The position numbers and the translations under genes are program-made. Below, piece after piece: positions 58,501-64,000 of a DNA stretch of 64,000 nucleotides. Numbering within the stretch: the stretch's first letter is position 1; every line of letters begins with the position of its first letter. A model generated the notes under the pieces. The model had not been told where the DNA came from, ran no database searches, and saw nothing but the letters and a program-made list of their open reading frames with translations. The stretch spans positions 1 to 64,000 of the forward strand of contig JAQGEQ010000159.1 of the NCBI GenBank assembly GCA_034620365.1, read 5' to 3'. The DNA is from Pegea sp. RAD2-039. Taxonomy: Eukaryota; Chordata; Thaliacea; Salpida; Salpidae.

Positions 58501-59413
58501 TAAGCTTTTACAGAAGTAAGATAGATTAATTAAAGAAATATTCAGTTGATATAAATCAAATAACAAAATCAAGCAAAAATATTATTTATAAATTTTAGAT
58601 TCTATGTTATTGAGAAGTTTTGATAATTTGAGAGAAACTTATTCCATCGTAAAAACATTTAAATTAAACATAAAAATATAAATATAAATCATTGTTTTTA
58701 TAATTACAATGTAATGGTTTTTTATATTACTTCTTTTTTAATTCCATTGAAAAATTTCAATTTTTGTTGAAATGAAAAAAACAGAATTTCCAAATAACTT
58801 ATACTGTGAAGTAAATTGAACCAATAATAATATTAGAAAAATAGTATTTTCAACAACAATAACAATAAAGTAAAGTATAGTTAATTTTTGAAGAATTTGC
58901 TACTTTAGGTGATTTTATTGCTTTTTTATAACCATAGATAGTTATGATCTGGAAAATATTTCACCAATTTCTGGTCCATAATATGAAAGATGTACTTTTA
59001 TATCTAATTAATTTCAAGTTTTTTATATTACAAAGAGACAAAAATTTTCAGATTTCCACAAAATAGGTGGATCTTTTAGATTTTAAAATATACATTATTA
59101 AAATTAATTATTAAAAATTTATCAACTTCTTGTTATTATAATCTATTATTATTTTTTTTTTATTATCTTTGAAATAATTTTGTTTATTATTTTCTTTTCT
59201 TGTTTATGTTTATATTTTATAATTTTTCTTATCAACTTAAAAATCGATTTTTTATATTTCAGCATTATCTGTCAACAAGAAGTTTATTATTGAAACTAGA
59301 AAAATTTAATCGTTTGAACTTGATCCCACAAACACTAGATTTCAGAAAAGTTTAAAAATAATAAAAAGTACACTAGAACTAGAAGCTTAAACGTGTTAAT
59401 ATAATTTTGAAAT
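55540..59413 (+). repeat. Segmental duplication 2, copy b
   Basis: Collinear with 14,560-18,433: A-like relic (55,732-55,746), D box (about 56,275), minus B-C module (56.57-56.77 kb, with the CGTAC hairpin and a B hairpin with one wobble at 56,750-56,767), minus D-hairpin arm (57.46-57.60 kb) and a minus D box (59.32 kb). It stops inside the arm module at about 59,413, where G-repeat text starts. Confidence 0.85.
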
Positions 59414-60285
59414 TTTTATTACAGATAAAACTGAATATGAAACAGATATTAGTGATGCCATAAATAATTGTCTTTGATTAACTGAAGGTTAACTTATTGA
59501 AAATTTTGTAACATTATCAGTTATATCTGTACAAAAATGTAAGTAAGTTGTTTTTATGTCATTTTTTCTGCATAATAGAAACTCAAATTAATTAACCTCT
59601 TTACTAAATGAATTTTCGTTGAACAATGTTTCAACTCCAAATTAGGTTTTTAACAACCATTGATTTTTCGAGAAAAGTTTGTGTGATTTTTCATTCTTTA
59701 TCACTTTGTCGTAATCTAAAGTTTGTGGGGTCAAGTTTAAACAAATTTATTTTTACAATTTTAATATAAATTTGTTGTTGATAAACAATGTATTTTTGTA
59801 AAGGTTTAAATAAAACATTTTGTATCAAAAATTTGTTTACTCATTAAATAACTTACAAGTTAAAAACTTTTTAAACAAACTTCTCTTTCATTTTAATTTA
59901 ATTATTTATCTTTTAATTAGTTTAAAATTTTCTATCTCGTTTACATTTCTAGGACAACAACCAACAGACTTTATCGTTTTTGCTTAATTCTGTTTTTCTT
60001 TAAATGAAAACTAATTTACAATTAAAGGACAATCAATCCAAATTTGTAAAATATTACACTTGAAACCTTTGTTAGTTTAAACTAACTTCTTTATAAAAAT
60101 TTGTAATTTTCTTTTAGTTGTAAACTTCAGTAAAACAAGTTTTAAGAAATTTTATTCTAGGGTATAAAAGAAATTGCTGAAGAATTCTTTCTTAATGTTA
60201 GTCAGCAATCAAATACTATAAAAGCTTTCTTAAACATTTTATAAATCAATTTTTGTTTACAGACTTCTTTATTTATATTAGCTTA
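59414..60285 (+). repeat. G repeat, copy 3 (fullest)
   Basis: GATATTAGTGATGCC at about 59,444, arm hairpin GTTGAACAATGTTTCAAC (59,618-59,635), D box (TAATCTAAAGTTTGTGGGGT, about 59,713), the AACAACCAACAGACTTTATC stretch, and a tail (TTAGTCAGCAATCAAATACT) shared with copy 4. It defines the family's full extent of about 0.85 kb. Confidence 0.8.
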
Positions 60286-60894
60286 GTTGCTTTGTGTTTT
60301 GATTCTAATGAAAATATTATATTTTCATTTAAAATAAAAAAATTAAAAATTGCTATTTCAGATTTAGAATAACATAATAACAACAATTTTTTCAATAACA
60401 ATATCAGTAAAGTATACATAATGTTTGAACAAATTGCAAAAAAAAACAAGTTTTAAAAGTTTTTTTTATGGTGGAGATTTGTGAAAAAAAATTAATGGTT
60501 TGTTTAAATTTAAGTTGGTTACAATCTTAATAAAATATCAGATCTTAATTTTGGTAAAACGTTGATCTAACAACTTTTGTAAAGAGATAAAATTTAAATT
60601 TCATTTGGAATTTACTATACAAACTAATGCAGGTTCATTATTTAGTATCTTATATTGATATTGAATCTTTATTTGAATTAAAAGTTGTAAAGTTTTTATT
60701 GACAGAAACTTTTTAAAGCAAAGTCAATTGAAATTGAATTATAATTTTAAATGTTGCTTTTTTAAAAAGTAGTGTCCAGTACCCAAAAATACTTTTGAAT
60801 AGTTGTATTTAAATTTTATATTGTAGTGTTAAACTTAATTACTTTTACCTATACTACCATCTCATTTTAGAGTGACAAATGTTTTTTTACGTTA
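60286..60894. other. Unassigned AT-rich stretch
   Basis: Weak similarity near 60.37-60.42 kb to text such as AATAATAACATTAG at 17.85 kb. Otherwise no box and no gene. Confidence 0.4.
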
Positions 60895-61175
60895 AAATTA
60901 GTGAAATATAAGTAATTAAGTTATAGTAATATAATATAGAAATAATATAGTACATTAGTAAATAAATTGAAGTTCTGGATTACTACAAACTATTTATTCA
61001 ATTGTTTTATCTGCAGTTTAATTGCAGATAAATACAGAGAAAAAGCATATTTAGTAAGATAATTTAACAAAATATAATTTAAAAGTGGCTGAATCAGGCT
61101 TTTCACTATCTAAATAAGACGATTTTCTAAAAATTTTTAATATTCCAATTAATTTTTTTTTAATTATTAAAACTA
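60895..61175 (+). repeat. R repeat, right copy
   Basis: Same orientation as 815-1098, with the hairpin at 61,009-61,029, ATAAATACAGAGAAAAAGC and TGAATCAGGCTTTTCACTAT. Similarity continues weakly to about 61,360 (TTTACAAACAAT and CTACAAGATTTTAAC). It has more differences than the recent duplications, so it is an older pair. Confidence 0.75.
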
Positions 61176-61369
61176 AACATCAAATTAATTTACAAACAAT
61201 AAAATTAAATACTCTTTTTCATAAGCTATTACTATATTTGTATATACATTTAAATTTTCATAATAAAATTTTTTAAAATTATAAAATGTGCTTCAAATTT
61301 CTTAGAATCACTACTTATCACAGTACTACAAGATTTTAACCTGCAAAATTGTAACTTTATAAAATTATT

Positions 61370-62150
61370 TGAAATAAAAGGAGAAGTTCTATCATTCCTG
61401 AATACATTTGGAGCGAACGAATCAATTGTTTTTGTTTGAACATTGACATTTAAGTCATAAACATTTTATTTGCATTTATCACTTTAGTTATATAGCATTT
61501 TTCTTTATTAATCTCAATTCTATTTATATTTACATTTGAAACTAAACACAAGATAAATTTTATTTTTGTTTAATTTGAATATTAGATATAACTTTTATTT
61601 TAAATAAAAGTCGAATGAATTTACTGAAAAATTGTAGTATCGAGTTTTTGTAAAAATAAAAAATTGTATACTTTGTTAGATGTGTTTTTGCAAAAATAAA
61701 ATGATTAATCTAGAATTAAATATAAATTTTTAAACATTTATTAAATTTTAGATATATAGCCAATTCAATCTGAAATATTCTATTTAAATATAATATATAA
61801 ATATCGTATTGCAGATTCTTCAAAACTATTGAAAACAAAATACATGCAATTGAAGAGATTGTAGCAAAATTTCTAAAAATCACTAGATTAAATTGTGCGT
61901 TAATCTAAATTAATTAATCTAAATTAATGTATTTAATAAATCAGTTAAACTGTATAAAAAAAGTTATTTTTCATAATAAATAGGCTAGGTCAAAGTGCTT
62001 CGGATAGATCTATTTTTCTTAAATAATGAAGCCTCTTAAATACTTATTAACTAAAATTTTTTTGCGTCAAACCAAAATCAAAACTAATTTGTTTTGATTT
62101 ATTTTCATTAATAAAAAATGCCGGGCATATTGCCATATGTTTGTAATTTA
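61370..62150. other. Mostly unique AT-rich stretch
   Basis: A small tandem (CTAAATTAATTAAT then CTAAATTAATG) lies at about 61,906-61,930. GGTCAAAGTGCTTCGGATAG (near 61,989) and TGCCGGGCATATTGCCATAT (62,119-62,138) are small GC patches without copies. No gene is supported. Confidence 0.4.
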
Positions 62151-62154
62151 AATT

Positions 62155-62295
62155 TATTCTCTACGCCACAAACTTTATACTGAAACAACTTTACAAATAC
62201 TTTTTAAAGCAGTGAACAATTACTTTTTATCAGATATAATATTTCAAGGAATAAACAACATTTTGGAGTTGAATAAATTTCAACAAATAATAAAA
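62155..62295 (-). repeat. Relic arm module, minus
   Basis: ACGCCACAAACTTTATACTG (D-box relic) is followed about 95 bp later by GGAGTTGAATAAATTTCAAC (hairpin relic). The order and spacing are those of a minus arm. It is the rightmost member of the family seen. Confidence 0.55.
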
Positions 62296-62299
62296 TACT

Positions 62300-63540
62300 A
62301 ATAATGTTGACGTGGGCAGTTTAAACTTTCAATTTTGTCGTCAGTTTAAATGTCCTATTCCGAAGCTACTTGTATTTTTTTATTGATATTAACATTTTTG
62401 TGGCTTAAATGTGGAAAGCAGCTTAGAAATTTTATTTTAAATTATAATGTTTTCAAACCCATCAGAAATTTCTCTATCTGTTGATATCAAAGATCTAGAA
62501 AACTCAGGTTTTTAAACTGACACAACAGATTGATTTTAAATGCTTAATTTTCATAAATATCAATTTCATTAATTTTTTTTACTAAAGTAAATTCCTATAG
62601 TTTACTGCATTTTAACAAACTAAATTAACAATTATAAATTAACTATATCAACTTTTATGCCACACTGCAAACGTTCTTCTTTAATGAATTCATTTTTCAG
62701 AATTGTTAGAAATTTCAGTTTTGCATCTAAAGAAGAATTACTTGAAACAAATAATTTAATTACAGAAATGTATACTTGAAGTTATTTATACCGCAGGAGT
62801 AATAGTATTTGAAAAACATGATTTATGCTTAATGTCGCTTTGTAAACATCTTTGTTTATTCATAAATCTTCAAAAAACAATTATTTCTTGTTGAGTTATA
62901 AAACTTTACATAAAATAATCAAACATAGATTTATTGGAAAATCAGAAATCTAACGGTTAAATATGTTTGGATTTTTTTAAGTTACTTAATAGCATAAAAA
63001 CAAATATAAATTTGATTATTATTAGTTAATTATTTAGTTTTATTTTACAAGAAATTTTTTATTTCTATTTGAACTTTGGATTACAAGAGAGAAAAACAAT
63101 TACAAATTCATTTTTGGTTTGTTTCTGATTTCTCTTAGAATATATTTATCACTTTTAAATAAACTAAATAAACACTTTTAATAAACTTATTTGTTTTAGC
63201 GCAAAAGTAAACTAAATTCTTATTACAACAGCTGCTTATTTATAGCTAAAAATTGTTGATTAGTAACACAGCGTGATAACATGATACAACAAACTGATTT
63301 TTAATTGGCAACCTTAGTTGTGTTTAAGTATATGACAGGCAATTCAATTTCTTTTAAATGTTTAAATATGAAATATCAACATTACTTGAAGCTTATAACA
63401 CAGACTGCAAGCAAATAAATTTACTAAAACAAACAAATAGCATTCAAAAGATAATTTGTTGTATAAATTACAGCTTTTTAAGAGTATCTGTCAGTTAAGA
63501 TTATATTGTTCTGTTCTTAGCATTAATAAATGAATAATTT
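62300..63540. other. Unique AT-rich stretch
   Basis: No repeat box, open frame of note or RNA gene is seen. It is the longest repeat-free stretch of the window and may be the start of ordinary intergenic or intronic sequence. Confidence 0.4.
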
Positions 63541-63625
63541 TGTTTTGGAGTCTCCAAGATTAGCTTTGCTGGTGACACAGAACCACGTCAAATATGACAT
63601 ATAATTTCCCCGTCCATAATCTCAC
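63541..63625. other. GC-richer pocket with palindrome
   Basis: About 85 bp of clearly higher G+C than the surroundings. It begins with the palindrome TTGGAG-T-CTCCAA (63,545-63,557) and continues GCTTTGCTGGTGACACAGAA and CATATAATTTCCCCGTCC. A short plus-strand frame (24 codons from an ATG at about 63,530) crosses it. It could be part of an exon, a short RNA gene or an element end; I cannot decide. Confidence 0.35.
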
Positions 63626-63860
63626 TACAAGTTAATTTCCTTTAGAAATTTATTATAAACACTACCGAAAAATATTGACTTTATCAATATTCATTTGCTT
63701 TTTGAAAAGAACAATTATCAGCAAGCTGCTTAATTCAGCAGAAATTAACATCAAACTTCTGTTGTTATTATAAATTTCTGTTCCTTGTTTGTTTATGAAA
63801 GCTTTTTTTAAAAATTATGGGCAATATGTCAAACTGTTTTACAAACAGAACTTTATTATT
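63626..63860. other. Short unassigned stretch
   Basis: No feature recognised; AT content returns to the usual level. Confidence 0.4.
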
Positions 63861-63887
63861 TTTGATTCTAAAGTATTTAGAATCAAA
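63861..63887. repeat. Perfect 12-bp hairpin with 3-nt loop
   Basis: The stem is TTTGATTCTAAA/TTTAGAATCAAA with loop GTA. Its centre AAAGTATTT is the same as in the arm hairpins (GTTGAAAAGTATTTCAAC), but no D box follows. Confidence 0.6.
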
Positions 63888-64000
63888 TTAATGTTTAAAA
63901 ATAAAAATAAGTTTATTTTAAGGTATTTTGCTACAATATTTTTGGTATAAGCTAATTATGATATTTTTTAGATAAAATGATTTGAAAGCACAAAAAATTA
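63888..64000. other. Unassigned window end
   Basis: AT-rich, nothing recognised. Confidence 0.4.

Noticed and set aside
1-64000. RIP-mutated fungal repeats (AT-rich relics of duplicated DNA)
   Set aside because: CpA and CpG words are kept in many boxes (CCACAAAC, GCGCC, TCGATTG, TTCG), and very recent duplicates differ by scattered changes rather than one-sided C-to-T.
1-64000. Mitochondrial, plastid or kinetoplast variable region with GC clusters
   Set aside because: No organelle gene, rRNA or tRNA in 64 kb, and none of the kinetoplast conserved blocks I know. Nested inverted and direct blocks fit nuclear repeats better.
1-64000. CRISPR array or integron-type cassette array
   Set aside because: Hairpins are spaced by kilobases, in both orientations, with repeated rather than unique sequence between them, and there are no associated genes.
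1-64000. Simple centromeric satellite
   Set aside because: There is no short constant period. The units are long, in both orientations, nested and of very different ages.

Overview
The window is very AT-rich (about one fifth G+C by eye) and I can support no protein-coding gene, rRNA or tRNA in it on either strand. The longest open frame is 110 codons. The open frames are rich in Lys, Asn, Ile, Phe and Leu, and several are the same repeat read in the same frame. The window looks like gene-free, repeat-packed DNA of a eukaryote. An animal is my guess, because the only recurrent GC-rich motif resembles the core binding site of CTCF, a bilaterian insulator protein. The host is otherwise undetermined.

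Almost everything between about 0.4 and 60.3 kb is built from one set of dispersed repeat boxes, present in both orientations and in all stages of decay. (1) An 'arm' module of about 300-500 bp: a hairpin (GTTGAAAAGTATTTCAAC or the palindrome TAAAGTACTTTA), then TCCAAAT, then about 90 bp later a 'D box' (CAATCTnnnGTnTnTGGGATCAAG), then an 'E box' (hairpin around ATCAGTCGTGCTGAT, then CCATGTGACTTTTTG). (2) A 'B-C' module: the hairpin AGATGCA-nnnn-TGCATCT, then TTCCAAAT, then about 90 bp later CAATCTTATGTTTGTGGTATCGG followed by another hairpin. (3) A GC-rich 'A box' in two forms, A1 (CCGCTACTTGGCGCTAGAC) and A2 (GCGCCAYCTAGCGG, a near-match to a CTCF core). (4) Linker segments shared by two to seven places, here called F, J, K, L, M, N, P and so on.

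Five places carry the same complete arrangement: inverted arm - B-C - A1 - F - direct arm. These are about 18.25-20.47, 29.44-31.76, 38.64-41.39, 47.99-50.26 (minus strand) and 51.26-54.00 kb. A sixth, at 1.4-2.9 kb, is partial. Because the arms face each other as inverted repeats, the unit looks like a non-autonomous foldback element (a transposon end-pair with no coding capacity). In four of the five complete copies the B hairpin and A1 box lie 436-437 bp apart, and about 406 bp apart in the fifth.

Later segmental duplications overlie this. 11.40-14.27 matches 31.33-34.65 kb. 14.56-18.43 matches 55.54-59.41 kb. 38.59-42.09 is nearly identical to 51.21-54.71 kb. 17.53-22.17 is inverted at 46.31-50.96 kb. 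42.71-43.46 recurs at 59.42-60.29 kb and elsewhere. The right-hand part, 46-60 kb, is a patchwork of such blocks. A segment near 0.8-1.1 kb recurs in the same orientation at 60.9-61.2 kb, so it brackets the repeat field. Beyond 61.4 kb the sequence is mostly unique, with one relic arm, a small GC-rich pocket at 63.54-63.63 kb and a perfect 12-bp hairpin at 63.86-63.89 kb.

Most interesting is a coding-free foldback family in which several short stems are kept while loops vary, which has spread CTCF-like sites, and whose rearrangement junctions often fall in or beside the hairpins. All alignments were made by eye, so boundaries of long repeats are good to roughly 10-40 bp.
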